Assembly: GCF_001567585.1 (NCBI RefSeq)
Contig: NZ_LRQV01000049.1
Coordinates: 1-45,640, forward strand
Direction of reading: 5' to 3'
Source of the DNA: Micromonospora rosaria
Lineage (GTDB): Bacteria; Actinomycetota; Actinomycetes; Mycobacteriales; Micromonosporaceae
DNA: 45,640 nucleotides
Below are positions 16,592-25,220 of this stretch, piece after piece. The notes beneath the pieces were generated by a model that saw only the letters and a program-made list of their open reading frames with translations, was not told the origin of the DNA and did no database searches. Positions within the stretch are counted from its first letter, which is position 1. Each line of letters starts with the position of its first letter. The position numbers were made by a program, and so were the translations under genes.

Positions 16592-18148
16592 GTGACCGAC
16601 GAAACGGTGGACGTCTGCGTGATCGGAAGCGGGGCCAGTGGTGCCGTCGCGGCACACTTCCTCTGCCGACAGGGCCACTCCGTCCTGATCCTCGAAGAAG
16701 GCGGCCGGGTGACGCCGGGCGACTCGTTACGGGGCCTGGAAAAGACCTGGCAACCCGCGCTCACGCCGGCCCCGGACGGCGGGTTCGCGGATTCCGGACG
16801 ACCCTGGACCGCGCAGGCGCTCGGCGGCGGAATGACGCTCTTCGGCGGGATCATGTTCCGATATCGCACAGTCGACTTTGACGCTGGGAAATATATGAGT
16901 ACCGACGCGCTGGACCCCCGGTGGCCCCTGTCGTACCACGACCTGCGCCCGTACTACGAGGAGGTCGAACGCCTCGTCGGGGTGGCCCGGGCCGACCACG
17001 CCGACCCGCTGGACCCGGGCTCCGGGCCGGCCCCGATGCCCCCGCACCCGTACAGCCGTGCGGGCGCCCTGCTGGCCCGGGCCGGCCGCGCCCGGGGGCT
17101 GCGCCCCTTCCCCACTCCCCTCGCCATCACCTCCGTCCCCTACCGGGGTCGGCCGAGGTGTCACCGCTGCGGCCCCTGCAACGAGCACGTCTGCCCCACC
17201 GGGGCCCGGGCGGACCTCGCCACCCTGCTGCTCGACCCGCTCGTCGCCGAGGGCTCCCTGTCGGTCCGGCTGGCCGCCCGGGCGCTGCGGATCAACCTCG
17301 ACCGCTGCGGCGTGGCCGGCTCGGTGGAGTGGCTCGACCTGCGTCACCGCACCCGCCGCACCACCCGGGCCCGCGCCGTGGTCGTCGCCGCCAACGCCGT
17401 GCAGTCGGCCGCCCTGCTGCTGCGCTCCACCGGGCCCGGCGCGGCCCACGGGCTCGGCAACGGACACGACATGGTGGGACGCGGCCTGTCGTTCAAGGTC
17501 AGCGGCTACCGGTGGGGGCGGGTGCCGGCCCCCGACACCGGCCGCCCCGAGAACGGGCCGTTCTCCAGCGTGGCCTTCTCCGACTACTACCTCGACCCGG
17601 AGATCCCCAGCGGGCTCGGCGGCATGCTCTACGAGGCCGACCCGGTCCGGGACCGCTACCGCGACGGACACCTGACGCTGCGCCTGCACTTCCTGGCCGG
17701 CGACCAGCCACGGGCCCGCAACCGGGTCCGGCTCGCCACCCGGCGCGACGCGTTCGGCGTGCCGCGCCTGGTCATGGACTACCGCACCCACCCGGTCGAC
17801 GAGTCCCGCCGCGACCACCTGGCCGGCCACGCGGTCGACCTGCTGCGCGCCGCCGGGGTGCACGAGGTGCACGCCGAGTCGTCGAACCACCACCTGGGCA
17901 GCCGCCACCTGCACGGCGGGTGCCGGGCCGGGCACGACCCCCGCAGTTCGGTGGTCGACGGCGACGGGCGGGTGCACGAGGCGGAGAACGTCTACGTGGT
18001 GGACGGCGGCTTCTTCCCCTTCGCCGGCGGGGTCAACCCCACCCTCACCATCCAGGCCAACGCGCTGCGCATCGCCCACCGGGTCGCGGCGCAGCTCGGC
18101 ACCGACGCGCCACCCCCGATCCGACCCGACGAGGAGGCCCACCAGTGA
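16592..18148 (+). CDS. GMC-family FAD-dependent oxidoreductase with Cys cluster
   Basis: Glucose-methanol-choline family flavoenzyme, likely oxidising an alcohol to an aldehyde or ketone. FAD-binding VCVIGSGASGAVAAHFL at the N-terminus; GMC C-terminal domain with NHHLGSRHLHGG (about 433-445) and VDGGFFPFAGGVNPTLT before the end. A Cys set C190-x2-C193-x2-C196-x4-C201 followed by PTGA resembles the iron-sulfur-like cluster segment seen in some GMC enzymes. 518 aa from GTG 16592, six bases after GGGAGG; GTG 16586 sits inside that spacing. Leu46 is a TTA codon. Its stop overlaps the aminotransferase start by 4 nt. Comparable GMC dehydrogenase/aminotransferase pairs make 6'-amino groups in aminoglycosides. 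Confidence 0.87.
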   Translation: MTDETVDVCVIGSGASGAVAAHFLCRQGHSVLILEEGGRVTPGDSLRGLEKTWQPALTPAPDGGFADSGRPWTAQALGGGMTLFGGIMFRYRTVDFDAGKYMSTDALDPRWPLSYHDLRPYYEEVERLVGVARADHADPLDPGSGPAPMPPHPYSRAGALLARAGRARGLRPFPTPLAITSVPYRGRPRCHRCGPCNEHVCPTGARADLATLLLDPLVAEGSLSVRLAARALRINLDRCGVAGSVEWLDLRHRTRRTTRARAVVVAANAVQSAALLLRSTGPGAAHGLGNGHDMVGRGLSFKVSGYRWGRVPAPDTGRPENGPFSSVAFSDYYLDPEIPSGLGGMLYEADPVRDRYRDGHLTLRLHFLAGDQPRARNRVRLATRRDAFGVPRLVMDYRTHPVDESRRDHLAGHAVDLLRAAGVHEVHAESSNHHLGSRHLHGGCRAGHDPRSSVVDGDGRVHEAENVYVVDGGFFPFAGGVNPTLTIQANALRIAHRVAAQLGTDAPPPIRPDEEAHQ

Positions 18149-19464
18149 CCGGACGTACGGCTCAGGCGACGCACCCGCGCACCACCCACGACGACGCCCT
18201 CGCCCGGGCGAGGGCGGTCACCGCCTCCGACACCTGGGACCTCGACCGGCGCTTCCCGATCGTCCTGGACCGGGGCTCCGGGGCGTACGTCTGGGACGTG
18301 CAGGGTCGGCGGTACCTCGACCTGACCTCGTGCAGCGGGGCCGCCCCGCTCGGCGCCGGGCATCCCGGCGTCGTCGAGGCCGCGACCCGGGCCATGGTCC
18401 GCACCGGCGGGATCCTGCCCGGGCCGTTGTCCCTGCTCCGCGTCGAACTCGCCGAACGGCTGGTCGACCTCTTCCCCTGCGCCCAGCGGGCGGTCTTCTT
18501 CCGCACCGGCTCCTGCGCGACCACCGCCGCCGTCCGGCTCGCCCGGGTGCACACCGGCGCCCGCCCGGTGCTGACCAGCGGGTACCACGGGTGGCACGAT
18601 TGGCACCTGCAGTACCGGCCGCACCTCGCCCTGGCCGACCGCGACCCGGACACCACCGACTTCGGCTACGACCTCGACCGGCTCGCCGACCTGGCGTCCC
18701 GGCACGGGCGGATCGCGGCGGTCATCGTGACGCCCGAGGTCAACTTCTTCCCCAGGGAGCACCTGCGGCAGGTCGCCGAGATCGCCCGCCGGCACGGTGG
18801 CCTCGTCGTCGTCGACGAGGTGATGACCGGGTTCCGGTACGCCCCGGGCGGCTACCACGCCGCCGCCGGTGTCGACGCCGACCTGATCGCGGTCAGCAAG
18901 GGCCTGGCCAACGGGTTCGCCCTCTCCGCCGTGCTGGGCCGCGCCGAGGTGATGAAGGCCGACGAGGCGACCTACCTCGGCAACACCTACCAGCGGGAGG
19001 TGACCCCGTTCGCCGCGGCCCTGGCGACCCTCGACGCCTACGCCGACGGCACGGTGCCGGAGCGGATCCGGACGGTCGGCACCCGGTTGATGGCGGGCTT
19101 GAACGAGGTCTTCGCCGCCCACGACGTGCCGGCGGTCGCCCGGTCCTGGCCGACCATGTTCGACGTCGTCTTCGCCGACCCCGACCTCGGTACCCGGTTC
19201 TTCCAGGAGATGTGGCGGCGGGGTTTCCTGATGCAGTACGGCGGGCGGTTCATGCCCTCGGCGGCGACCAGCGACGAGGACGTCCGGGCCATGACCGAGG
19301 CCGCCCACGCCGCCCTGCGGGCCACGCTCGCCGACGCCGGCCCGGCCCCGACCGGGGACCACCGCGCCGAGGACCCGCTGCGCGCCGCGGCGGTGGAGTT
19401 CGCCGGGCAGAACTTCGCGGCGACCCCGCAGACGGTGCGGACCTGGTTCGGCCGGCCGGACTGA
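18145..19464 (+). CDS. Class III PLP-dependent aminotransferase (GSA-aminomutase-like)
   Basis: Pyridoxal-phosphate enzyme of the glutamate-1-semialdehyde aminomutase/class III aminotransferase group. Asp224 in VVVDEVMTGFR and Schiff-base Lys252 in AVSKGLANGF are in place, 28 residues apart as expected. FRTGSCATTAAVRLAR supplies phosphate binding. 439 aa. The GTG start overlaps the GMC stop (GTGA) and has GAGGAGG seven bases before it. It would transaminate the carbonyl made by the GMC enzyme. It is not likely to be the heme-pathway HemL, given its place between an oxidoreductase and a sulfotransferase. Confidence 0.88.
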   Translation: MTGRTAQATHPRTTHDDALARARAVTASDTWDLDRRFPIVLDRGSGAYVWDVQGRRYLDLTSCSGAAPLGAGHPGVVEAATRAMVRTGGILPGPLSLLRVELAERLVDLFPCAQRAVFFRTGSCATTAAVRLARVHTGARPVLTSGYHGWHDWHLQYRPHLALADRDPDTTDFGYDLDRLADLASRHGRIAAVIVTPEVNFFPREHLRQVAEIARRHGGLVVVDEVMTGFRYAPGGYHAAAGVDADLIAVSKGLANGFALSAVLGRAEVMKADEATYLGNTYQREVTPFAAALATLDAYADGTVPERIRTVGTRLMAGLNEVFAAHDVPAVARSWPTMFDVVFADPDLGTRFFQEMWRRGFLMQYGGRFMPSAATSDEDVRAMTEAAHAALRATLADAGPAPTGDHRAEDPLRAAAVEFAGQNFAATPQTVRTWFGRPD

Positions 19465-19505
19465 CCGCACCACCACTCCCCTTCCCCTCGTGAGAAAGGA
19501 GCGCC

Positions 19506-20423
19506 GTGCCCACCCCACCCCCCTTCGCCTCGGACCCCATCCTGTTGGGCGGCGAGAACCGGTCGGGGACCACCCTGCTCAGCGTGGTCCTCGACGCCCA
19601 CCCCGACCTGGTGGTCGGTCCCGAGCTGGACTTCCCCAACCCGCCCAACCTCGGCGAGCACATCCTGGCGGCGGCGGACCTGCTGACCCGCCGGGACCCC
19701 CGGGTGCTCGGGCCGGGCACCGACACCGCCGACCCGTACTGGTACGACGGGGCGCACTTCGTCAAGCAGTGCGAACGGTTCGGCGTCGGCATTGACGACC
19801 TCACCACGCTGGTCACGGCGGCGCGGGACGCGCTGGGCACCGAACTGTCCTCCTTCGAGGACCGGTGCCGGCTCATCGACGACATCGGCGAGTTCCGGCG
19901 GCGGGCGGTCGGCGCACGGCGGTGGGGGATCAAGCTCCAGCGCAAGATCCAGCGGGTGGACGACTACGCCCGGCTGTGGCCCCGGGCCCACTTCGTACAC
20001 ATCGTCCGCGACGGGCGGGACCTGGCGGCCAGCCACCTCAAGACGGTACCGACCTGGGGTTACCGCTCGGCGACGGAGGCGGCGCGCGGCTGGCTGGAGG
20101 TGGTCGCCCGGCCGCACACCGTCGCGCCGCAGGGCCGCTACCTGGAGATCCGGTACGAGGATCTCGTCGCGGCCCCGAAGGAGACCCTGGAACAGGTCAT
20201 GCAGTTCCTCGGCCTGCGGTGGGACGACGCGCTGCTGCGGCACTCCGAGTTCGAACACTCGCTGCTGCACCGGTCGTGGGGGCACCCGGCGGCCGAGGCC
20301 GTCGCCCGGCCGCTGTACACCGGCCGCGCCGGGCGGTACCGGACCGACCTGACCGCCGAACAGGTGGCCGACTTCGAGCGGCTCGCCGGGCCCGAACTGC
20401 GCCGGCTGGGCTACGTCAGCTGA
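19506..20423 (+). CDS. PAPS-dependent sulfotransferase family protein
   Basis: 305 aa cytosolic sulfotransferase of the broad Sulfotransfer family. The 5'-phosphosulfate loop GENRSGTTLLS lies at residues 16-26, and the 3'-phosphate motif VHIVRDGRDLAASH at about 163-176. RYEDLVAAPKETL follows, as in the family. GTG start with AAGGAG six bases upstream, 41 nt after the aminotransferase. It presumably adds a sulfo group to a hydroxyl or amine of the operon's product; the acceptor cannot be read from sequence. Followed by a strong hairpin. Confidence 0.87.
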   Translation: MPTPPPFASDPILLGGENRSGTTLLSVVLDAHPDLVVGPELDFPNPPNLGEHILAAADLLTRRDPRVLGPGTDTADPYWYDGAHFVKQCERFGVGIDDLTTLVTAARDALGTELSSFEDRCRLIDDIGEFRRRAVGARRWGIKLQRKIQRVDDYARLWPRAHFVHIVRDGRDLAASHLKTVPTWGYRSATEAARGWLEVVARPHTVAPQGRYLEIRYEDLVAAPKETLEQVMQFLGLRWDDALLRHSEFEHSLLHRSWGHPAAEAVARPLYTGRAGRYRTDLTAEQVADFERLAGPELRRLGYVS

Positions 20424-20543
20424 GCCCGCGACCACGCCGTCCACTCGACGGCCCGGCAGCCCCGACGGCCCAGCCGGCACGGCCGCCACCCCACGGCCCG
20501 AGCGGCACGGCGGCCCATCCGCCGGTGCTGCCGCCCCGCCGGG

Positions 20544-20578
20544 CGCCCCGGGGCCGGGTTCCCACCGGCCCCGGGGCG
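20544..20578. terminator. Bidirectional hairpin terminator
   Basis: Perfect 14-bp stem, CGCCCCGGGGCCGG (20544-20557) with its complement at 20565-20578, 7-nt loop, between the convergent sulfotransferase and beta-propeller genes. The remaining intergenic bases hold nothing else recognised. Confidence 0.75.
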
Positions 20579-20596
20579 ACGGGGCGGGGCACCGGG

Positions 20597-21610
20597 TCAG
20601 ACCGCGCGGGCCACGCAGAGCCGGGCGCTGAGCCGGGCGCCGGCCTCGTAGACCATGTACGACACGCCGCCGTCGGTCCCGAAGGTGGGCGCGGCGGTCC
20701 GGCCGTTGTCGGAGGCCACCGGGGCGTGGAAGACCCCGAGGTGGACCTCCCGGTCGAAGGCGTTGCCGACCTCGGTCAGCCGCATCCGGCCGTCGTTGCC
20801 GTGGTACACGACGTAGGTGGTGTTGTTGCGGCGCAGCAGGTGCGGGCCGGAGAGGTCGGTGAGCCCGTCCCCGGCCGGGGAGACCAGCGGCTGGGGGGCG
20901 AACCGCCACTGGTCCCAGCCGTTCGGCGACCAGCCCCAGAAGATCTTCCGGGTACCGGGGCGGACGGTGTGCGCGCCCATGAAGAGCATCACGTACCGGT
21001 TGCCCAGCCCCGGCACGGCGTGCTCGAACACCCGGGCGTACGACGTCTCGGTGGTGTTCGGGACCAGCCGGGTGCTCAGGATCGGGGTCGGTGAGGTGAA
21101 GGTGATTCCGTCGCGGGAGCGGGCCACCCGGGTGGTGGTGTTCTCCCCGTGGAAGTAGAGGAAGAACTCCCGGGTCGGGGCGTTCCACACCACGTGCGGC
21201 GAGGAGACGTGGCTGACCGTGACCCCGGGCAGGTGCCGGCTGATGATCGGGTTGCCGGGGTGCTCGGTGTAGGGCCCCTCCATCCGGTCGGCGTAGGCCA
21301 GGCAGATCCCGCCCGGCGCGTCGTGCGGGGCGTAGTACAGGTAGTACCGGCCCCGGGCGCCGGAGATCTTGTCGTACACGCCCCGGACACAGGGGAAGAT
21401 CGTCTCGCCGGTCGGGTTGTAGACCAGGGGCCGGTCGAACGCGTCGCGGACGTACCGGTAGGTGGGGAAGCCGGCCGGGGCGGCGAGGGCGGGGGCGTCG
21501 GCGGCCAGGACACCGAGGCCGCCGGTGGACGCGGCGGCGCCGAGCAGCGCGGTACCGCGCAGCAGGCCGCGCCGGCTGAGCGGGGACGCGGGGACGGGAA
21601 GCTGGGGCAC
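20597..21610 (-). CDS. Tat-secreted five-bladed beta-propeller protein (GH43-like)
   Basis: 337 aa. The N-terminus has a twin-arginine signal (SRRGLLRG, then a hydrophobic run ending near APALAAPAG), so it is exported folded. The mature part shows repeated propeller-type blades: YYLYYAPHDAPGG, PHVVWNAPTREFFLYFHG, NRYVMLFMGAHT, and GPHLLRRNNTTYVVYHG. This resembles the GH43/GH32/GH117-type five-bladed fold that acts on plant or algal glycans, but I cannot assign catalytic acids. GTG start with GGAGA upstream. Role relative to the convergent sulfotransferase operon unknown; removal or binding of a sulfated sugar is only speculation. Confidence 0.65.
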   Translation of the reverse strand: MPQLPVPASPLSRRGLLRGTALLGAAASTGGLGVLAADAPALAAPAGFPTYRYVRDAFDRPLVYNPTGETIFPCVRGVYDKISGARGRYYLYYAPHDAPGGICLAYADRMEGPYTEHPGNPIISRHLPGVTVSHVSSPHVVWNAPTREFFLYFHGENTTTRVARSRDGITFTSPTPILSTRLVPNTTETSYARVFEHAVPGLGNRYVMLFMGAHTVRPGTRKIFWGWSPNGWDQWRFAPQPLVSPAGDGLTDLSGPHLLRRNNTTYVVYHGNDGRMRLTEVGNAFDREVHLGVFHAPVASDNGRTAAPTFGTDGGVSYMVYEAGARLSARLCVARAV

Positions 21611-21775
21611 GGGGTGTCTCCGTTCGTGGGGGACGTCCCCTGACCGCGCGGTCGCGACGCCTGGCCGGCCAGGCGATTCGTCGTCGCCGGGGACGAGTCT
21701 GGGCAGTGGTGGACCGGGCCCGGTGATCGATGAGTTTGCGCCCGCCGATGCGACGGGTCAACCCCGTAATACGGA

Positions 21776-23731
21776 TTAACTGCGGTTGTCGGCCCGGCCC
21801 GGGTCGGGCGGCTCCGGCCCGCCGAGGGCCCGGATGATCGCCTCGGCGGTCCGCCGCCCCACCCCCGGAACCTCGGTGATCTGCTCCACCGAGGCCGAGC
21901 CGAGCCGCTTGAGCGAACCGAAGTGGCGCAGCAGGGCGGTGCGCCGGACCTCGCCCAGGCCGGGCACCTCGTCCAGCGCGGAGGCGGTCATCCGCTTGGA
22001 GCGGCGCTGCCGGTGGAAGGTGATGGCGAACCGGTGCGCCTCGTCGCGGACCCGTTGCAGCAGGTAGAGCGCCTCCGAGGTGCGGGGCAGGATCACCGGG
22101 AACTCGTCGTCGGGCAGCCAGACCTCCTCCAGCCGCTTCGCCAGCCCGCAGAGCGCGACGTCGTCGACGCCCAGCTCGGCGAGGGCCTGCGCGGCGGCGG
22201 CGACCTGCGGCGGGCCGCCGTCGACCACCACCAGCTGCGGCGGGTACGCGAACCGGCGCGGCCGGCCGGTGGTCGGGTCGATGCCGGGGCGGTCCGGGTC
22301 GGCGGCGGTCTCCTCGCCCAGCTCGCCGGTCTCGGCGCGGGTTTCCAGGTACCGGGCGAAGCGGCGGCGCAGCACCTCGGACATCGCCGACAGGTCGTCG
22401 GTGGCGCCCCGGACGATGAACCGGCGGTACTCGCCCTTGCGGGGCAACCCGTCCTCGAAGACGACCATGCTGGCCACCACGTCGGTGCCCTGGATCTGGG
22501 AGACGTCGTAGCACTCGATGCGCAGCGGGGAGGTGCGCATGCCCAGCGCCTCGCCGATCTCGTCGAGGGCCTGGCTGCGGGTGGTCAGGTCGCCGGCCCG
22601 GCGCAGCTTGTGCCGGGCCAGCGCGTCCTTCGCGTTGCGGCCGACCGTCTCCAGCAGGTCCTTCTTGTCGCCGCGCTGCGGCACCCGCAGGGTCACCCGG
22701 CTGCCCCGGCGGGCCGACAGCCAGTCGGCGAGGGCGTCGGCGTCGGCCGGCAGGGCGGGAACCAGCAGCTCGCGGGGGACGTCGGCCTCGCCCCGCTCGC
22801 CGCCGTAGACCTGGGTGCAGAAGTGGTGCACCAGGTCGCCGGGGGTCAACTCCTCGGTCTTCTCCACCACCCAGCCGCGCTGCCCCCGGACCCGCCCGTC
22901 GCGGACGTGGAAGACCTGCACGGCCGCTTCGAGGGGGTCGTCGGCGAAGGCCACCACGTCGGCGTCGGTGCCGTCGCCGAGCACCACGGTCTGCTTCTCC
23001 ATCGCCCGGCGCAGCGCGGCCACGTCGTCGCGCAGCCGGGCCGCCCGCTCGAACTCCAGCGCCTCGCTGGCCTCGGTCATCTCCCGTTCGAGCCGGCGGA
23101 CCATGCTGTCGGTGCGCCCGGCCATGAAGTCGCAGAACCCGTCGACGATGCGCCGGTGCTCCTCGGCGTCGACGCTGCCCACGCAGGGCGCCGAGCACTT
23201 GCCGATGTACCCGAGCAGGCAGGGGCGCCCGACCTGGCCGGCCCGCTTGAACACCCCCGCCGAGCAGGTCCGCGCCGGGAAGACCCGCAGCAGCAGGTCA
23301 AGCGTCTCCCGGATGGCCCAGGCGTGCGAGTACGGCCCGAAGTAGCGCACGCCCTTGCGCTTGGCGCCCCGCATCACCTGTAGGCGCGGGTACTCCTCGT
23401 CGAGGGTGACGGCGAGGTACGGGTACGACTTGTCGTCGCGGTAGCGGACGTTGAACCTCGGGTCGTACTGCTTGATCCAGGTGAACTCCTGCTGGAGCGC
23501 CTCGACCTCGGTGGCGACGGTGATCCAGTCGACCGACTCGGCGGTGGTGACCATCTGCCGGGTGCGCTCGTGCAGCCCGAGCAGGTCGCCGAAGTAGGAG
23601 TTGAGGCGGCTGCGCAGGTTCTTCGCCTTGCCGACGTAGATCACCCGGCCGGTGCCGTCGCGGAACCGGTAGACCCCCGGGGACTCGGGGATGGTGCCGG
23701 GGGCGGGACGGTAGGTCGACGGATCAGCCAC
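21776..23731 (-). CDS. uvrC: Excinuclease ABC subunit C
   Basis: Makes both incisions in nucleotide excision repair. Parts in order: GIY-YIG nuclease (GVYRF at 19-23, IYVGKAKNLRSRL at 31-43), a Cys-bearing region with CLLGYIGKCSAPCVG, the UVR motif region (about 200-240), the RNase H-like C-terminal nuclease with ECYDVSQIQGTDVVASMVVF, LVVVDGGPPQV, and tandem helix-hairpin-helix at the end (VPGLGEV, VPGVGRRTAEAI). 651 aa. GTG 23731 is preceded by TAGTCT and exactly six bases, so it is probably leaderless. The usual downstream rapZ-yvcK-whiA genes are displaced by about 10 kb. Confidence 0.96.
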   Translation of the reverse strand: MADPSTYRPAPGTIPESPGVYRFRDGTGRVIYVGKAKNLRSRLNSYFGDLLGLHERTRQMVTTAESVDWITVATEVEALQQEFTWIKQYDPRFNVRYRDDKSYPYLAVTLDEEYPRLQVMRGAKRKGVRYFGPYSHAWAIRETLDLLLRVFPARTCSAGVFKRAGQVGRPCLLGYIGKCSAPCVGSVDAEEHRRIVDGFCDFMAGRTDSMVRRLEREMTEASEALEFERAARLRDDVAALRRAMEKQTVVLGDGTDADVVAFADDPLEAAVQVFHVRDGRVRGQRGWVVEKTEELTPGDLVHHFCTQVYGGERGEADVPRELLVPALPADADALADWLSARRGSRVTLRVPQRGDKKDLLETVGRNAKDALARHKLRRAGDLTTRSQALDEIGEALGMRTSPLRIECYDVSQIQGTDVVASMVVFEDGLPRKGEYRRFIVRGATDDLSAMSEVLRRRFARYLETRAETGELGEETAADPDRPGIDPTTGRPRRFAYPPQLVVVDGGPPQVAAAAQALAELGVDDVALCGLAKRLEEVWLPDDEFPVILPRTSEALYLLQRVRDEAHRFAITFHRQRRSKRMTASALDEVPGLGEVRRTALLRHFGSLKRLGSASVEQITEVPGVGRRTAEAIIRALGGPEPPDPGRADNRS

Positions 23732-23737
23732 ACTCCG

Positions 23738-23743
23738 AGACTA
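23738..23743 (-). promoter_or_regulatory. Leaderless promoter -10 for uvrC (TAGTCT)
   Basis: TAGTCT on the minus strand, six bases before the GTG at 23731, within the 63-nt gap to the next gene. No Shine-Dalgarno is present before the GTG. Confidence 0.55.
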
Positions 23744-23794
23744 GTCGCCGCCCCCGACAGTCCCCGACGGCGAGTCGCCCGCCGGGCGGGGGTG

Positions 23795-25132
23795 TCAGCC
23801 CAGCGTCCAGAGCACGCCGAGCTGGTCGATCTCGTCCCCGCTGCGGCCGAAGAAGCCGGCGAGCCGGCCGCCGGGCGGGGCGGTGAAGGTCACCGCCGCC
23901 GGGGTCGGGGTGCCGGCGGCGAGGGTACGGCCGTGGTTGGTGGTGAGGCGGGCGGAGAAGATCCGGGTCCGTCCGGCGCGCTGCCCCTGGGTCAGGGTGA
24001 CCTCGGTGACGTGCTCGTCGGCGGCGAGGGTGAGGGCGGTGGCCGTGCCGCCGGTGCCGCCGTGGGTCAGCGTGCGGCCGTCGGCGAGGGTGACGCCGAC
24101 CTGGTCGAGCCGGGAGCCGCCGCGCAGCGTCAGCCCGGTGACCCGGGGACCGACGGCGGGCAGGTCGGTGAAGGGGATGCCGTGCGGGCCGCCCCAGGTG
24201 TCGCTGGCCCGCAGCCCCGCATCGAGGGTCCAGCCGAACCAGGCGGCGTGCGGGTAGTGGTCGGACAGCGGCTCGCCGGCCGGGTCGAGGAACCGGGCGT
24301 GCTCGGTGTGGTAGCGGGTCAAATCGAGCCGGACCAGCCGGTTGCTCCGGTAGAGGATCTTGTCGACCACCTCGCAGGCGTTGGTGACGTTCGCCGGGTC
24401 GCAGGTCAGCGCCGGGCTTCCGGCGGCCGGTGGCACCCCGCCCCGCTCCTGCTGCACCCAGGCGTCGGTCAGCCCGTTGGCGGCGACCAGGTCCCGGATG
24501 GTGTCGCCGGTGCGGGTGTAGCGGACGTTGAGATCCCCCATCACCACCACCGCGTTGCCCGCCGAGTGGGTTCCGACGTACGCGGAGAGCTGGCTGAGGT
24601 TGGCCCGCCGGGCGGCCAGGTCGGCCTCGCTGCTGCCGGCGTTGGCATGCACGTTGTAGAAGTCGACGAAGACCCCCTCGGCCAGCCGGATCCGGGAGGC
24701 GGTGAAGCCCTTCGGGGTGAGGCAGTCGGTGCCGTTGCACCGGTCCCAGGTCACCCGGGCGAAGTCGGCGTACGGGTGGTTCGACATGGTGTTCAGGCCG
24801 CTGCCGAAGGGCACGCCGCCGCTGGTCGGGGTGCGGTACGGGTGCCGGTCGGTGGCGTACAGGTCGGCGTGGTAGTTGAAGTCCTCCTGGACGTGCACGA
24901 TGTCGTACGCGTTGACCCGCTCGCCGATCGGCCGGGTGTTGACGGCCGGCTTGCTGCCGGAGAGCGGTTCGGGCAGGCCGGCGACGTTGTAGGTGAGCAC
25001 CGAGAAGGTGCCCGAGGTGGCGGTCGGCCCGGCGGCGACCGTCGGCGCGGGGGCCGGCGCGGCGGTGGCGGGGGTCGGCAGCGCCACGGCGGCCAGCAGC
25101 GCCGCGGACGCGAGCAGGCGTACGGGGATCAT
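23795..25132 (-). CDS. Secreted endonuclease/phosphodiesterase-family protein with jacalin-like tail
   Basis: 445 aa. Signal peptide at residues 1-25. A DNase I-like endonuclease/exonuclease/phosphatase domain follows: TYNVAGLP (Asn49), VQEDFNYH (Glu83), VVMGDLNVRY and the catalytic SDHYPHAAW. This set is shared by bacterial sphingomyelinases and extracellular DNases, so the substrate may be a phospholipid or nucleic acid. The last ~120 residues (RLDQVGVTLADG to GRSGDEIDQLGVLW) look like a jacalin-type lectin domain. ATG 25132 has AAGGGA about eight bases upstream and a good promoter 60 nt away. Divergent from the acylase gene, with shared operator-like motifs. Confidence 0.82.
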   Translation of the reverse strand: MIPVRLLASAALLAAVALPTPATAAPAPAPTVAAGPTATSGTFSVLTYNVAGLPEPLSGSKPAVNTRPIGERVNAYDIVHVQEDFNYHADLYATDRHPYRTPTSGGVPFGSGLNTMSNHPYADFARVTWDRCNGTDCLTPKGFTASRIRLAEGVFVDFYNVHANAGSSEADLAARRANLSQLSAYVGTHSAGNAVVVMGDLNVRYTRTGDTIRDLVAANGLTDAWVQQERGGVPPAAGSPALTCDPANVTNACEVVDKILYRSNRLVRLDLTRYHTEHARFLDPAGEPLSDHYPHAAWFGWTLDAGLRASDTWGGPHGIPFTDLPAVGPRVTGLTLRGGSRLDQVGVTLADGRTLTHGGTGGTATALTLAADEHVTEVTLTQGQRAGRTRIFSARLTTNHGRTLAAGTPTPAAVTFTAPPGGRLAGFFGRSGDEIDQLGVLWTLG

Positions 25133-25191
25133 CCGGGTGTCCCTTCTCGACAGCGCGACCACGCGCGGCCGGCGACCGGCGCGGGGATCGA

Positions 25192-25220
25192 AGGTTATCG
25201 AGCGAACGGGATGCACTCAA
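25192..25220 (-). promoter_or_regulatory. Promoter of the phosphodiesterase gene (TTGAGT-17-TAACCT)
   Basis: On the minus strand, -35 TTGAGT (25215-25220), a 17-base spacer and -10 TAACCT (25192-25197) give a convincing housekeeping-sigma promoter, with about 54 nt of leader. The repeated GGTnA...GAACGG motif overlaps it. Confidence 0.65.

Noticed and set aside
20597..21610. Confident GH43 glycosidase assignment
   Set aside because: The blade pattern fits a five-bladed propeller but the three catalytic acids could not be placed, so only the fold is claimed.
19038..23198. Very long open frame on the minus strand (over 1300 codons)
   Set aside because: It runs antisense or out of frame through the aminotransferase, sulfotransferase, propeller protein and uvrC, with low-complexity Arg/Gly/Pro protein and no family motif. 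Long false frames are normal at this GC content.
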